NCBI GenBank assembly: GCA_945861225.1
Contig: CAMATU010000022.1
Coordinates: 1 to 34,117 of the forward strand
Reading direction: 5' to 3'
DNA length: 34,117 nucleotides
Source: Klebsiella pneumoniae
GTDB taxonomy: Bacteria > Pseudomonadota > Gammaproteobacteria > Ga0077536
The position numbers were made by a program, and so were the translations under genes. Of the stretch, positions 6,889-16,215 are shown piece after piece. The notes under the pieces are model-generated. The model was not told the DNA's origin and ran no database searches. It saw nothing but the letters and a program-made list of their open reading frames with translations. Every line of letters begins with the position of its first letter. The first letter of the stretch is position 1.

Positions 6889-9800
6889 ATGCTGAATCTG
6901 TTCCGTGTGCGCGGTTTCACCGCGTTCGTCGCGGCGGTGTTTCTGAATGCGTTCGTCGATCTTGGTCACAAGATCGTCATTCAGAACACGGTGTTCAAAA
7001 TCTATGCTGGCGATCTTCAGGTCACGCTCACCGCCATCGTGAACGCGCTGATCTTGCTGCCCTTCGTGCTGCTGTTTACCCCGGCCGGTTTCGTCGCAGA
7101 TCGCTACTCGAAACCAGTCGTGATGCGCCGCGCCGCGTGGGCCGCAGTCGCGCTCACGTTGATGATTACGTTGTTCTATTACCTCGGTTGGTTCTGGCCG
7201 GCCTTCGTGATGACCTTCCTGCTCGGCGCGCAAGCCGCGTTTTACTCGCCAGCCAAGTTTGGTTATATCCGCGAGTTGGTCGGCGCGGCGGAGCTCACTA
7301 CCGCCAACGGGGTGGTGCAGGCGGTGAGTACCTTGGCGATGCTGGCCGGCATCTTTGTGTTCTCGGTGTTATTCGAGCATTGCTTGGCGAACCTTCTACC
7401 AACTTCCAGTAATGAAGTGCTGGTGCACATCGCCCCCCTCGGCTGGGGCTTAATTGCTGCCGCCGTGCTCGAACTCCTGCTGCTCTATCGTCTGCCGCTA
7501 ACCGCGGCCGCCGCACCCACTCAGAATTTTGCGTGGAAGCCGTATCGAACTTTGGCAACGATGCGCCACAACCTGCGCGCGGTGCATGCCGATTCAACGG
7601 TGTATCTATCGATTGTCGGCCTCGCAATCTTCTGGGCCATTGCGCAGGTGGTGGTGGCCGCCTACCCGGCGCTCGCCAAAGAAAGTCTCGGCCTCATGAG
7701 CACCGTCGTCGTCCAGGGCCTGCTCGCGTGCACCGGCGTTGGGATCGTCGCCGGTTCGATCGTGGCTGGACGTGCCTCGCGCCATCATATTGAAACCGGC
7801 CTGGTGCCGGTCGGTGCCTTCGGGGTCGCCGCGACGGTCGCGATGGTGCCCCTGCTCCATTCGGTGACCTTGCAGGGCGTTAACTTTATCGCGCTGGGCT
7901 TTCTTGGTGGCTTGTTCATCGTGCCCTTGAACGCGCTGATTCAGTATCACGCGGCGGCGCCCAGCCGCGGCACGGTGCTGGCCGCGAGCAATTTCCTGCA
8001 GAACCTGCTGATGCTGATCTTCCTGGTGCTGACGGTGGTGTTTTCGTTGCTCGGGCTGCAGGCGGTCGGCCTGTTTACGTTGTTAGTGCTGGTGGCGCTC
8101 GGCGGTGCGTTGTACACGGTTTATAAGTTGCCGCACTCGTTGGCGCGCATCATCGCCAACATGGTTATTTCGCAGCGCTACCGGATCCGCGTGATTGGCT
8201 TTGAAACGATGCCGCAACAGGGCGGCGTGTTGCTGCTCGGCAATCATATTTCGTGGATTGACTGGGCGGTGTTACAAATCGCCTGCCCGCGCCCAATTCG
8301 TTTCGTGATGGAACGCAGTCTCTACGAACGCTGGTATCTGAAATGGTTTCTCAACGGCTTCGGCGTGATCCCGATAGGCGGGGCAGGCAGTCGTACGGCG
8401 CTGGAAGAAGTGCGCGTGTGCCTGAATGCGGGCGATGTGGTGGGCTTGTTTCCGGAAGGGGCGATCAGTCGCACCGGCCATCTCGGCGAATTCAAACGGG
8501 GTTACGAACAGGCGGCGAGTGACGGACGAGGCGTCATCGTGCCGTTCTATCTGCGCGGTTTATGGGGCAGCGCGTTCTCGCGGTCGAGTACCCGCCTGCG
8601 GGTGCTGCGCGGGGGCGGTATGCGGCGCGATATCGTGGTGGCCTTCGGCCGCCCGTTGCCTCTCAGCACGCCAGCCGAACAACTGAAGCGGCGGGTGTTT
8701 GAGCTCTCAATTGAATCCTGGGAACGTTATACGAAAACCTTGGAGACGATTCCCGAAGCCTGGCTCGCGACGGCTAAACGCATGCGCAACGATCTGATGC
8801 TCGCCGATACTTTGAGCGGCGGACTGTCGGGTTATCGCGTGATCACCGGGGTGTTGATCATCGCGGGCTTCATCAAGCGGTTGGCAGTGGGGCAGAATGT
8901 CGGGCTGCTGTTACCCACCAGCAATGGCGGCACGCTCGCCAATCTCGCGGCGCTGTTGCGGGGCAAGACGGTGGTCAATCTCAATTACACCGCGAGCCCC
9001 ATGGCGCTGCAGGCGGCGCTGCGTAAGGCCGACATCCGCACCGTGTTCACTTCCAAGCGCTTTCTGGAACGTCTCCAGCAACGCGGAATCGACATCGAGG
9101 CGTTACTCACCGCGGTACAGGTTTACAAGCTTGAAGATCTGGCTGCTGGGGTTAGTCAGACACGCCGTGCGTGGACCCTGGTGCAGGCCGTGCTGTTGCC
9201 GCGTTTTATGCTGCGGCTGCTTTACTGTAAACGGGTATCGCTCGAAAGCCCGGCCGCGATTCTGTTCTCCAGCGGCAGTGAAGGCGAACCGAAGGGCGTG
9301 GTGCTGTCCCATCGCAACATCATGGGCAACATCAAACAGATCTCGGACATGATCAACACCGAAGAGAACGATGTGCTGATGGCCACCCTGCCGCAGTTTC
9401 ATGCCTTTGGTCTGACGGTTACTACGTTAATGCCGATGGTTGAAGGCATCCCCACCATCTGTCACCCGGATCCGACGGACGCCGTGAACATCGGCAAGGC
9501 GGTCGCGGAATATCGCGCCACCATCCTGATGGGCACCTCGACTTTCCTCCGGCTCTACACCAAGAACCCGCGCGTGCATCACCTGATGTTTGATTCGTTG
9601 CGGATCGTGGTCTCTGGCGCGGAGAAGCTGGCGAGCGATGTGCGCGAAGCTTTCAAGGTGAAATTCACCAAGGAAATCTACGAAGGCTATGGGGCGACCG
9701 AAACCACTCCGGTGGCTGGCGTGAATATTCCTGATCGACTCGATACGACGTATTGGAAGGTGCAATACGGCAACAAACCAGGCACCGTCGGTATGCCGTT

Positions 9801-10341
9801 GCCCGGCTCGAGCTTCCGCATTGTGGATCCGATTACGCTCGACGAATTACCCACCGGCGACGCCGGACTGATCCTGATCGGCGGCACGCAGGTCATGTTG
9901 GGCTATCTCGGCGATCCCGCCCGCACTGCGCAGGCGATTGTCGAGCTCGACGGTTTGCGCTGGTATAAAACCGGCGACAAGGGGCACTTGGATGCGGATG
10001 GTTTCCTGACCATTGTTGATCGCTATTCGCGCTTCGCGAAACTTGCCGGTGAGATGGTGAGTTTGACGGCGGTCGAAGAACAAGTTCGGCAAGTGCTTGG
10101 TGATCCTGAACTTGATGTGTGCGCCGTGAATCTTCCCGAGCCTAAGAAGGGCGAACAAATCCTATTGCTCGTTGCCGGGCCGGAGATTGATCTCGAAGGT
10201 CTGCGCAAACGCCTGCTGGAGGCGGGCAGTAGTCCGCTATCCATCCCCAGCGAATTCCGCCACGTGGCGGAAATCCCCAAACTCGGCAGTGGCAAGACCG
10301 ATTTCACGGCCGCGCGGCAGGTGGCGGAGGCGGCGTTGTAA
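6889..10341 (+). CDS. aas: LplT-Aas fusion: lysophospholipid flippase / acyltransferase / acyl-ACP synthetase
   Basis: A 1150-residue three-domain membrane enzyme that recycles lysophospholipids. Residues 1 to about 420 are an MFS transporter of the LplT type, with the loop GFVADRYSKPVVMRR at 67-81. Residues about 430-620 are a PlsC-type acyltransferase with the catalytic HX4D box NHISWIDW (His453, Asp458) and FPEGAISRTG at 521-530. From about 640 on is an AMP-forming acyl-ACP synthetase with the phosphate loop SSGSEGEPKG at 794-803 and GYGATETTP further on. In E. coli LplT and Aas are separate proteins; the fused form is known in other proteobacteria. GGAGG at 6881-6885 precedes ATG 6889 by 3 nt, a rather short spacing. 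The stop is followed by a palindrome and a REP pair. Confidence 0.94.
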   Translation: MLNLFRVRGFTAFVAAVFLNAFVDLGHKIVIQNTVFKIYAGDLQVTLTAIVNALILLPFVLLFTPAGFVADRYSKPVVMRRAAWAAVALTLMITLFYYLGWFWPAFVMTFLLGAQAAFYSPAKFGYIRELVGAAELTTANGVVQAVSTLAMLAGIFVFSVLFEHCLANLLPTSSNEVLVHIAPLGWGLIAAAVLELLLLYRLPLTAAAAPTQNFAWKPYRTLATMRHNLRAVHADSTVYLSIVGLAIFWAIAQVVVAAYPALAKESLGLMSTVVVQGLLACTGVGIVAGSIVAGRASRHHIETGLVPVGAFGVAATVAMVPLLHSVTLQGVNFIALGFLGGLFIVPLNALIQYHAAAPSRGTVLAASNFLQNLLMLIFLVLTVVFSLLGLQAVGLFTLLVLVALGGALYTVYKLPHSLARIIANMVISQRYRIRVIGFETMPQQGGVLLLGNHISWIDWAVLQIACPRPIRFVMERSLYERWYLKWFLNGFGVIPIGGAGSRTALEEVRVCLNAGDVVGLFPEGAISRTGHLGEFKRGYEQAASDGRGVIVPFYLRGLWGSAFSRSSTRLRVLRGGGMRRDIVVAFGRPLPLSTPAEQLKRRVFELSIESWERYTKTLETIPEAWLATAKRMRNDLMLADTLSGGLSGYRVITGVLIIAGFIKRLAVGQNVGLLLPTSNGGTLANLAALLRGKTVVNLNYTASPMALQAALRKADIRTVFTSKRFLERLQQRGIDIEALLTAVQVYKLEDLAAGVSQTRRAWTLVQAVLLPRFMLRLLYCKRVSLESPAAILFSSGSEGEPKGVVLSHRNIMGNIKQISDMINTEENDVLMATLPQFHAFGLTVTTLMPMVEGIPTICHPDPTDAVNIGKAVAEYRATILMGTSTFLRLYTKNPRVHHLMFDSLRIVVSGAEKLASDVREAFKVKFTKEIYEGYGATETTPVAGVNIPDRLDTTYWKVQYGNKPGTVGMPLPGSSFRIVDPITLDELPTGDAGLILIGGTQVMLGYLGDPARTAQAIVELDGLRWYKTGDKGHLDADGFLTIVDRYSRFAKLAGEMVSLTAVEEQVRQVLGDPELDVCAVNLPEPKKGEQILLLVAGPEIDLEGLRKRLLEAGSSPLSIPSEFRHVAEIPKLGSGKTDFTAARQVAEAAL

Positions 10342-10356
10342 TGATCCCGACCCCAC

Positions 10357-10368
10357 GCGAAATTTCGC
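10357..10368. repeat. 12-bp perfect palindrome GCGAAATTTCGC
   Basis: A perfect 12-bp palindrome lies 15 bp after the aas stop, in the short gap before the REP pair. It could be a protein-binding site or part of the repeat's scar. No T-tract follows, so it is not a clear terminator. Confidence 0.4.
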
Positions 10369-10385
10369 TGCATGGCAATGCGCTA

Positions 10386-10445
10386 TCGCGGCTAAAGCCG
10401 CTCCTGCGGGGAGTTTGGTCTTCGTAGGAGCGGCTTTAGCCGCGA
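10386..10445. repeat. REP pair, inverted orientation, copy 2
   Basis: Two copies of the same REP unit, at 10386-10407 (one base changed, CTCCTGC) and 10424-10445, separated by 16 bp but arranged the opposite way round to the doublets at 4882 and 20548. It separates the convergent aas and tetR genes and supplies the TAA stop of tetR, whose last two codons lie in the unit on the minus strand. Confidence 0.82.
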
Positions 10446-11032
10446 TAGGCGCCCGGGTCTCGTCGCGCTACCTCGCGCAAACCGCCGAGCGCGAAGCGTG
10501 TCACGAGCGCCGCGATATCGGCATACGACAAACTTCCATCGGCGCGAAACCAGGTAAACAGCCAGTTGATCATGCCGAATAACAGCATGGTGAGCGGCTT
10601 CTCCAGCGCGGCTACCGCCAGCGCCGGTTGTTCGGCGGCGATAGCGCGCGCGAACGCCGCCACCACCTGCCGCTCTTTGGCAAGGATGCGGGCGCGATCA
10701 TCCGCTTTCAAATATTTGATGTCCTGCACCAACACGTGGTGATGAAACCGCGCCTCGGCGTACTCCCCCACCACGCGCTGGATCAGCGCCTCCAGGGTGT
10801 CCGGTTGGGCGGTGACCGCACAGAGACGATCGATATGACTTTCGGCGATTTCGCGCAGCAGCTGATACTTCTCCGTGCAGTAGTGATAAAGCAGCGCCTT
10901 GGAGATCCCGAGCGCCGCCGCCAACTCAAGCATGGAGGTGCCCGTGTAGCCGCGCGCAGCAAACAGCTCAGCGGCCTGCTGCAGGATGGTCTGGCGCTGA
11001 AGGTCGAAATTGGCGGCGCGTCCGCGGGGCAT
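10436..11032 (-). CDS. TetR/AcrR-family regulator, candidate paa regulator
   Basis: A 198-residue one-component repressor-type regulator. The N-terminal helix-turn-helix covers about residues 14-58, with the TetR signature AAELFAARGYTGTSMLELA followed by ALGISKALLYHYCTEKYQLL; the C-terminal ligand domain is of the kind that senses acyl-CoAs or similar ligands. It lies downstream of paaE on the same strand, separated by a palindromic repeat region. TetR-type PaaR proteins control phenylacetate genes in betaproteobacteria, so a similar role here is plausible, and a candidate operator lies upstream of paaI. The final Arg-Gly codons and stop are inside a REP unit, suggesting that the C-terminus was cut or changed by the repeat. 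Confidence 0.88.
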   Translation of the reverse strand: MPRGRAANFDLQRQTILQQAAELFAARGYTGTSMLELAAALGISKALLYHYCTEKYQLLREIAESHIDRLCAVTAQPDTLEALIQRVVGEYAEARFHHHVLVQDIKYLKADDRARILAKERQVVAAFARAIAAEQPALAVAALEKPLTMLLFGMINWLFTWFRADGSLSYADIAALVTRFALGGLREVARRDPGAYRG

Positions 11033-11070
11033 TGTCGGTCTTAGCTGTCTTTAGAGGAATTTAATAGTTA

Positions 11071-11229
11071 GCCACGGAGGTCAATCGGTCATCCCGGAAA
11101 GCGCGTGCCGCTGAACTCCGTCATCCCGGGCGCAGACCCGGGATCCATGGGCGCTGAAGTTTGGGCTGGAGCCCGGATAACGGCGACGCCGTTTCCGGGA
11201 TGACGGGTTAACCTCCGTGCTTCCGTGGC
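11071..11229. repeat. Palindromic intergenic element with GTCATCCCGG core
   Basis: About 160 bp between tetR and paaE. The ends are inverted repeats, GCCACGGAGGT at 11071-11081 against ACCTCCGTG (11211-11219) and TCCGTGGC (11222-11229). The interior carries the same GTCATCCCGG / CCGGGATGAC arms as the elements at 2186 and 3475, plus GACCCGGGATCCATGGGCG, so the three share a core but differ in their termini. Nothing coding is seen. It may act as a transcript boundary between paaE and tetR. Confidence 0.65.
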
Positions 11230-11241
11230 AAATCTTCCTCT

Positions 11242-12315
11242 TCACCGCTCATCAAACGAAATCACCACCCGCGAGGTCACCGGATGCGCCTGGCAGGAGA
11301 GCACAATACCGGCCGCCAAATCGGACTTCAGCAACGCAAAGTTGCGGGTCATGGTGACTTCCCCTTCGAGCACCCGCGCGCGGCAGGTCGCGCACACACC
11401 GGATTTGCATGAGAAGGGCAGATCCAGTCCCGCCGCGCGCGCGGCATCGAGAATGGACACAGTGCTGTCCTTAAGTTCGATGTCGCGCCGCGCGCTATCG
11501 ACGATCACGGTGATGAGCGCACTGTGTGGCGCGAGAACTTCTGCGCGGGTGATGACCGGGATGTCGGCCACGCCAAAACGTTCGACGTGAATGCGCTCTT
11601 CCGCCAAGCCGGCCTCGCGCAACAAGCCTTCCACCTCATTCAGCATCGCATGTGGCCCGCACAGGAAGGCCTCGTCCACGCTGCTGATCGGTACCAGCCG
11701 GGTCAAAAATTCCTGCACCCGTGCGCCATCGAGGCGCCCGTCGTAGAGCGCAAACTCCTGCGCTTCGCGCGAGAACACGCAATGCAGCGCAAGTCGATCG
11801 AGGTAGCGATTTTTGAGATCTTCAAGTTCCTCGCGGAACATGGTGGTACTGAGTCGGCGATTGCCGTAGAGCAAGGTCACGCAGTTTTTCGGGTGACTGG
11901 CGAGTGCCGCTTTCGCCAGGGACAGCAGTGGTGTGATCCCGCTGCCGACCGCGACCAGCAGCAGATGCCGCGGTTCGCGCGACGTGACTACGGCACCAAA
12001 CTGACCATCGGGTGGCATGCAGTCGACAGTCATGCCCGGTTGCAAGTCGCGGTTCAGCCAGGTCGAGACAATGCCCTGCGGAATTTCGCGTACGCCAATG
12101 CGCAGATCCTCGTCGCCCGGTGCCGAGCACAGCGAGTAACTGCGGCGCTCGTCCGCCGGGTCGCCGGGTCGTCGCAAGGTGAGGTACTGTCCGGCGCGAA
12201 ACGTGAAAGTCGTGCGCAGTGCGGGTGGCACTGTAAGCGCGATCGATACCGCGTCATCGCTCTCGCGGCGAACATCACCCACCGTGAGGACATGAAATGC
12301 CGGCCGCGCTACCAC
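11242..12315 (-). CDS. paaE: Phenylacetyl-CoA epoxidase reductase subunit PaaE
   Basis: Reductase that passes NADPH electrons through FAD and a 2Fe-2S centre to the PaaABC oxygenase, which epoxidises the ring of phenylacetyl-CoA. In 357 residues it shows the FAD motif RRSYSL (57-62), the nicotinamide motif GSGITP (124-129), CGPHAM at 219-224, and a C-terminal plant-type ferredoxin with Cys303, Cys308, Cys311 and Cys341 in CKSGVCATC and SCQAH. The start is a GTG at 12315 that overlaps the last codons and stop of paaC by 7 nt, so the two are translationally coupled. In most operons paaD stands between paaC and paaE; here it does not. Confidence 0.95.
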   Translation of the reverse strand: MVARPAFHVLTVGDVRRESDDAVSIALTVPPALRTTFTFRAGQYLTLRRPGDPADERRSYSLCSAPGDEDLRIGVREIPQGIVSTWLNRDLQPGMTVDCMPPDGQFGAVVTSREPRHLLLVAVGSGITPLLSLAKAALASHPKNCVTLLYGNRRLSTTMFREELEDLKNRYLDRLALHCVFSREAQEFALYDGRLDGARVQEFLTRLVPISSVDEAFLCGPHAMLNEVEGLLREAGLAEERIHVERFGVADIPVITRAEVLAPHSALITVIVDSARRDIELKDSTVSILDAARAAGLDLPFSCKSGVCATCRARVLEGEVTMTRNFALLKSDLAAGIVLSCQAHPVTSRVVISFDER

Positions 12316-13088
12316 TGGGCACCTGGATGCGCGCGCGCCAAAGACTGCATTTCTGCTAACAGCTCACCGAAATAGGGCGAGTGCTGGCCGTGGCGACCAG
12401 CCGCAGTACAGGACGTCGGTGCTGGCAACTTGAGCGTGGCCTTTGTGATAAGCGCTGAAGTCCGCTGCTGCCATTCAACGATCAGCGTAGCTGGTGCAGG
12501 TCCGAGCCCATTTTGCACGGCAGCCTGTTCCACGGCATCGTCCATGAACAACTCGGGGGTGCAGGGCCACACGGTGGCTAGCGCGTGTTGCATGCGCGAA
12601 TGCGATTCAGCAGTGCCATCGCCAAGCCGCAGAATCCACTGCGCGAGATGATCGCAGTGATAGTCGGTTTCCGGGCGGCTCTTGCGCGCGATCGCGGCCA
12701 GGCCAAGGTCCTGTGAGTGTTCAAGCGCCGGCCACCCACATTGCTGATAGGCGGTATACGCATAGGCGCGCAGCACACTTTGCCCGAAATCCCCGTTGGG
12801 AAGTTCGACCAAGATGGGGTTATAAAATTGTTCTGCGTCGCGCCAATAGGCGAACGCGTCTTCGTCGCGCCCTGCGCCCTCCAATTGACCCGCATGGGTA
12901 TAGAGCAGGCGCGCCTGTCCGAGCAGATCGAGCGCGATGTTGGTAAACGCAATGTCCTCCTCGACCACCGGCCCGTGACCGCACCATTCGGCGATCCGCT
13001 GCGCGAGGATCAATGCGCCGTCGGCAAGGCGCAGCAGGTACGTCAGGTGGTGGGGACCGAGCAGCAGGGGATTGTTAGCGGTATTCAT
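12309..13088 (-). CDS. paaC: Phenylacetyl-CoA epoxidase structural subunit PaaC
   Basis: Ferritin-like structural partner of PaaA in the 1,2-phenylacetyl-CoA epoxidase. The 259 residues include LRLADGALILAQRIAEWCGHGPVVEED, the helical block IALDLLGQARLLY, and ETDYHCDHLAQWILRLGDGTAES, all typical of PaaC, whose length is usually about 250. The start ATG 13088 has only a weak G-rich sequence upstream (GGGG, 7-8 nt away). It lies 48 nt after the paaB stop; that small gap has no gene I can support. Its 3' end overlaps paaE. Confidence 0.94.
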   Translation of the reverse strand: MNTANNPLLLGPHHLTYLLRLADGALILAQRIAEWCGHGPVVEEDIAFTNIALDLLGQARLLYTHAGQLEGAGRDEDAFAYWRDAEQFYNPILVELPNGDFGQSVLRAYAYTAYQQCGWPALEHSQDLGLAAIARKSRPETDYHCDHLAQWILRLGDGTAESHSRMQHALATVWPCTPELFMDDAVEQAAVQNGLGPAPATLIVEWQQRTSALITKATLKLPAPTSCTAAGRHGQHSPYFGELLAEMQSLARAHPGAQW

Positions 13089-13136
13089 TCATTGGCCCCG
13101 ACGGTGATGACGGCGTTCTTGGTGAAATCGCGTGCG

Positions 13137-13427
13137 TCATAGGTGATTCACATCCTCCGGCAGTTGATAGAACGTGGGGTGCCGGTAGATTTTGTCCTGC
13201 ATGGGATCAAAGAACGCCGCTTTGTTAGCGGGATCGGAGGCCACGATCTGATCTGCGCGCACCACCCAGATCGATACCCCTTCCTGACGGCGTGTATAGA
13301 CATCGCGCGCCGTTTGCAGGGCCAAGGTCGAGTCCGGGGCATGCACGCTGCCGCAATGTTTGTGATCGAGCCCGGCCCGGCTGCGAATAAAGACTTCCCA
13401 CAGCGGCCACTCTTTTGAGCTGGACAT
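13137..13427 (-). CDS. paaB: Phenylacetyl-CoA epoxidase subunit PaaB
   Basis: Small subunit that bridges PaaAC heterodimers in the epoxidase complex. The 96 residues contain the PaaB hallmarks WPLWEVFIRSRAGLDHKHCGS, ALQTARDVYTRRQEGVSIWVV and the C-terminal HPTFYQLPEDVNHL. Length matches the family (about 95). AAGGAG precedes ATG 13427 at a normal distance, in the 14-nt gap after paaA, so the genes are cotranscribed. Confidence 0.95.
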   Translation of the reverse strand: MSSSKEWPLWEVFIRSRAGLDHKHCGSVHAPDSTLALQTARDVYTRRQEGVSIWVVRADQIVASDPANKAAFFDPMQDKIYRHPTFYQLPEDVNHL

Positions 13428-13441
13428 GTCTATAGTCTCCT

Positions 13442-14437
13442 TTATGCCGCGCGCGGCGCGTGTTTCTCTGCATACGCAGTCGCCGCGTCGCGCACCCAGG
13501 CGCCCTCGGCATAAGCCTTCACTCTGGCGGCAACTCTTTCACGATTGCACGGTCCATCGCCGTTGACCACCTTCCAGAATTCGCGCCAGTCGATCGCGCC
13601 GAAGTCATGCTGTCCGCGCTCAGCATTCCATTTCAAATCAGGATCGGGCAGTGAGACGTTGAGTACCCTCGCCTGTTCGACGATGGCGTCGACAAACTTC
13701 TGGCGCAGATCGTCATTCGAAATCCGTTTGATCCCCCACTTCGCCGAGGTTTCGGAATGGGCGGAATCCTTATCATGCGGACCGAACATCATTAACACCG
13801 GCCACCACCAGCGATTGACGGCGTCCTGCACCATCGCGCGTTGCGCTGCGGTGCCCTGCATCATGGTGTGGAGCAGATCAAAACCCTGGCGTTGGTGAAA
13901 GGATTCTTCCTTGCAGATGCGAATCATCGCGCGCGCATAGGGGCCGTACGAACAGCGGCACAGCGGCACTTGATTCATGATCGCAGCGCCATCGACCAGC
14001 CAGCCGATGACGCCGATATCGGCCCAGGTCGGCGTCGGGTAGTTGAAGATTGATGAGTATTTGGCGCGCCCGCTGTGCAGGGCGTCGATCATCTCAGCGC
14101 GCGAAACGCCCAGGGTTTCGGCCGCCGCATAAAGATAAAGCCCATGGCCGCCTTCGTCCTGGACCTTGGCAAGCAGAATGGTTTTGCGCTTCAAGCTCGG
14201 CGCGCGCGAGATCCAATTGCCTTCGGGCAGCATGCCGACGATTTCCGAATGCGCATGCTGGCTGATTTGGCGCACCAGCGTTTTGCGGTAGTTCTCGGGC
14301 ATCCAGTCCTTGGCTTCGATGAATTCGCCATTCGCGCAGCGTTGATCAAACGCCGCGACTGCCGCGGCCTCGGTCAGGTTCAATTGGGCGGCGGGTTGTT
14401 CGTCGCCGCCTGGAACATCCATTGCCTGGGTATACAT
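13442..14437 (-). CDS. paaA: Phenylacetyl-CoA epoxidase catalytic subunit PaaA
   Basis: Di-iron oxygenase subunit that forms the ring epoxide of phenylacetyl-CoA. The 331 residues contain two ExxH-type ligand motifs, EGGH at 95-98 in [16 protein letters not shown], and ESFH at 178-181 in [15 protein letters not shown], along with FGPHDKDS and the C-terminal [16 protein letters not shown], all close to PaaA of other proteobacteria. The start ATG 14437 is preceded by GGAGG in the 8-nt gap after paaK. First of the epoxidase genes in the minus-strand unit. Confidence 0.96.
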   Translation of the reverse strand: MYTQAMDVPGGDEQPAAQLNLTEAAAVAAFDQRCANGEFIEAKDWMPENYRKTLVRQISQHAHSEIVGMLPEGNWISRAPSLKRKTILLAKVQDEGGHGLYLYAAAETLGVSRAEMIDALHSGRAKYSSIFNYPTPTWADIGVIGWLVDGAAIMNQVPLCRCSYGPYARAMIRICKEESFHQRQGFDLLHTMMQGTAAQRAMVQDAVNRWWWPVLMMFGPHDKDSAHSETSAKWGIKRISNDDLRQKFVDAIVEQARVLNVSLPDPDLKWNAERGQHDFGAIDWREFWKVVNGDGPCNRERVAARVKAYAEGAWVRDAATAYAEKHAPRAA

Positions 14438-14445
14438 GTGGCCTC

Positions 14446-15753
14446 CTATTTTCTGCGATCGAATACGCGTACGGCTTTGCCGATTACAACGCGCTCAATC
14501 GCCTGTGGATCCAATACTTCAATGCGTGCATTGACGCCGATCAACGTCTTGATGCGATGCCGAACGAACTCCGCCACGGTCGGGCCGGCGCTGGCCGGCG
14601 TGGCTTCGCGGCGTTCGACGTGCACCGTCAACTGATCAAGATGGCCGTCCTTATCAAGGAAGATCAGGTAATGCGGCGCGAGTGCCGCAACGGCACACAC
14701 GATTTCTTCAATCTGGCTCGGGAAAACATTAACCCCGCGAATAATCAGCATGTCGTCTGAACGGCCGGTGATCTTGCCGATGCGGCGCATCGAGCGCGCG
14801 GTCGGCGGCAGGAGCCTGGTCAGGTCACGTGTGCGATAGCGCAACACGGGGAACGCTTCCTTGGTTAGCGAGGTGAGGACGAGTTCGCCCAATTCGCCGT
14901 CGGGCAGGTTTTCGCCAGTGTCCGGATTAATGATCTCGGGATAGAAATGATCTTCCCAGATCACCGGGCCGTCCTTGCTTTCGATGCACTCACAGGCGAC
15001 GCCAGGCCCCATCACTTCGGAGAGGCCAAAAATATCTATCGCGTCCAGCCGGGTCCGGGCTTCAATTTCCTGGCGCATGGCCTCGGTCCAGGGCTCTGCC
15101 CCGAAAATGCCGATTTTCAGTGAGATCGTGCGCGGATCGCGTCCACTGCGTTCCAAGGCATCGATCAAGGTCAGCATGTACGAGGGCGTGACCATGATCA
15201 CATCGGGTTGGAAATCCTCGATCAATTGCAGCTGTTTCTCGGTTTGACCGCCGGACATCGGCACCACCGTACAGCCCAGACGTTCGGCACCGTAATGCGC
15301 ACCCAACCCGCCAGTGAATAGCCCATAGCCATAGGCGATGTGCACGAGGTCGCCCGCGCGTCCCCCACTCGCGTAGATCGAGCGCGCGACGAGGGAGGCC
15401 CAGGTGTCGATGTCGCGCTGCGTGTAGCCAACGACGGTCGGCTTGCCAGTGGTACCGCTCGAAGCATGCACGCGCACCACTTCCGCGCGTGGCACGGCGA
15501 ACATCCCGAACGGATAGTGTTGGCGGAGATCAGCTTTGGTCGTGAAGGGGAAGCGCGCGAGCGAGCTCAAATCGCGCAAGTCATCCGGATGCACCCCGGC
15601 TGCCGCAAAAGCCTGTTGGTAATGCGGCACGCGCGCATACACCTGCGCAGCGGTGGCGCGCAAACGCGTGAGCTGCAGGCTGCGGATCTCATCGGTACTC
15701 GCCATCTCAATGGGATGGAGCGCACCCGAGAAGTGTGCACGGGGGCCGGCCAT
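14446..15753 (-). CDS. paaK: Phenylacetate-CoA ligase PaaK
   Basis: AMP-forming ligase that activates phenylacetate to phenylacetyl-CoA, the entry step of the pathway. In 435 residues it has the phosphate loop SSGTTGKPT at 98-106, the adenine-binding region [10 protein letters not shown], and the C-terminal [22 protein letters not shown] segment typical of the PaaK subfamily. Length matches the family (about 430-440). The start ATG 15753 follows the paaI stop by 3 nt, with GGAGG inside the end of paaI, so translation of the two is coupled. Confidence 0.96.
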   Translation of the reverse strand: MAGPRAHFSGALHPIEMASTDEIRSLQLTRLRATAAQVYARVPHYQQAFAAAGVHPDDLRDLSSLARFPFTTKADLRQHYPFGMFAVPRAEVVRVHASSGTTGKPTVVGYTQRDIDTWASLVARSIYASGGRAGDLVHIAYGYGLFTGGLGAHYGAERLGCTVVPMSGGQTEKQLQLIEDFQPDVIMVTPSYMLTLIDALERSGRDPRTISLKIGIFGAEPWTEAMRQEIEARTRLDAIDIFGLSEVMGPGVACECIESKDGPVIWEDHFYPEIINPDTGENLPDGELGELVLTSLTKEAFPVLRYRTRDLTRLLPPTARSMRRIGKITGRSDDMLIIRGVNVFPSQIEEIVCAVAALAPHYLIFLDKDGHLDQLTVHVERREATPASAGPTVAEFVRHRIKTLIGVNARIEVLDPQAIERVVIGKAVRVFDRRK

Positions 15754-15756
15754 CGC

Positions 15757-16194
15757 TCAGTCCTCCGTGACCGTCTTGCCCGGCATGCGCTGGACTCTCC
15801 CGCGCATCACGGCCACCAAGGTGCCAAGTGAATTGGTGACCGTGACGTCATAAACGCCAGTGCGCCGGGTGCGTGTGACTTCGCGGGCCTCGGCGAGCAG
15901 CTGCTCATCCAGCCGCGCTGACGTCACGAAATCGATCGCCAGGCTGACTGCCACGGCCTTTTCGTTGTGACTGTTGGAGGCAAACGCGAGTGCGGTGTCG
16001 CAGAAAGTCGTGAGCATCCCGCCATGGCAAATGCCGAAGCCATTCAACATTTCGCGCCGCACGGTCATCGCGAGCTTGGCGTAACCGGGCGCCAGCTCAA
16101 GGAAGGTCATGCCCATGGACTGGCTGGCGAAATCGTCCCGCCACAGTGCTTCGCGGGTGCGCTCGGCGACTCGTTGGGCAGCGCTGGTATCCAT
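15757..16194 (-). CDS. paaI: Hydroxyphenylacetyl-CoA thioesterase PaaI
   Basis: A 145-residue hotdog-fold acyl-CoA thioesterase that rescues CoA from dead-end hydroxyphenylacetyl-CoA intermediates. Visible family segments are GICHGGMLTTFCDTALAFASN, which carries the catalytic region, and SLAIDFVTSAR, then REVTRTRRTGVYDV. It is the first gene of the minus-strand paa unit; a candidate promoter and TetR-type operator lie just upstream. No strong Shine-Dalgarno is seen before ATG 16194 (AAGGC is the nearest). Confidence 0.92.
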   Translation of the reverse strand: MDTSAAQRVAERTREALWRDDFASQSMGMTFLELAPGYAKLAMTVRREMLNGFGICHGGMLTTFCDTALAFASNSHNEKAVAVSLAIDFVTSARLDEQLLAEAREVTRTRRTGVYDVTVTNSLGTLVAVMRGRVQRMPGKTVTED

Positions 16195-16215
16195 AGGAAA
16201 GCCTTAAACATAACT

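Noticed and set aside
10357..10445. Intrinsic terminator after aas
   Set aside because: Hairpins are present, but they are REP units without a T-tract; termination is possible but not shown.
13089..13136. A frame in the paaB-paaC gap reading DARDFTKNAVITVGANE before a stop
   Set aside because: Only about 19 codons, with no start codon or Shine-Dalgarno and an upstream stop; I recognise no family. Probably chance, or a worn gene end.
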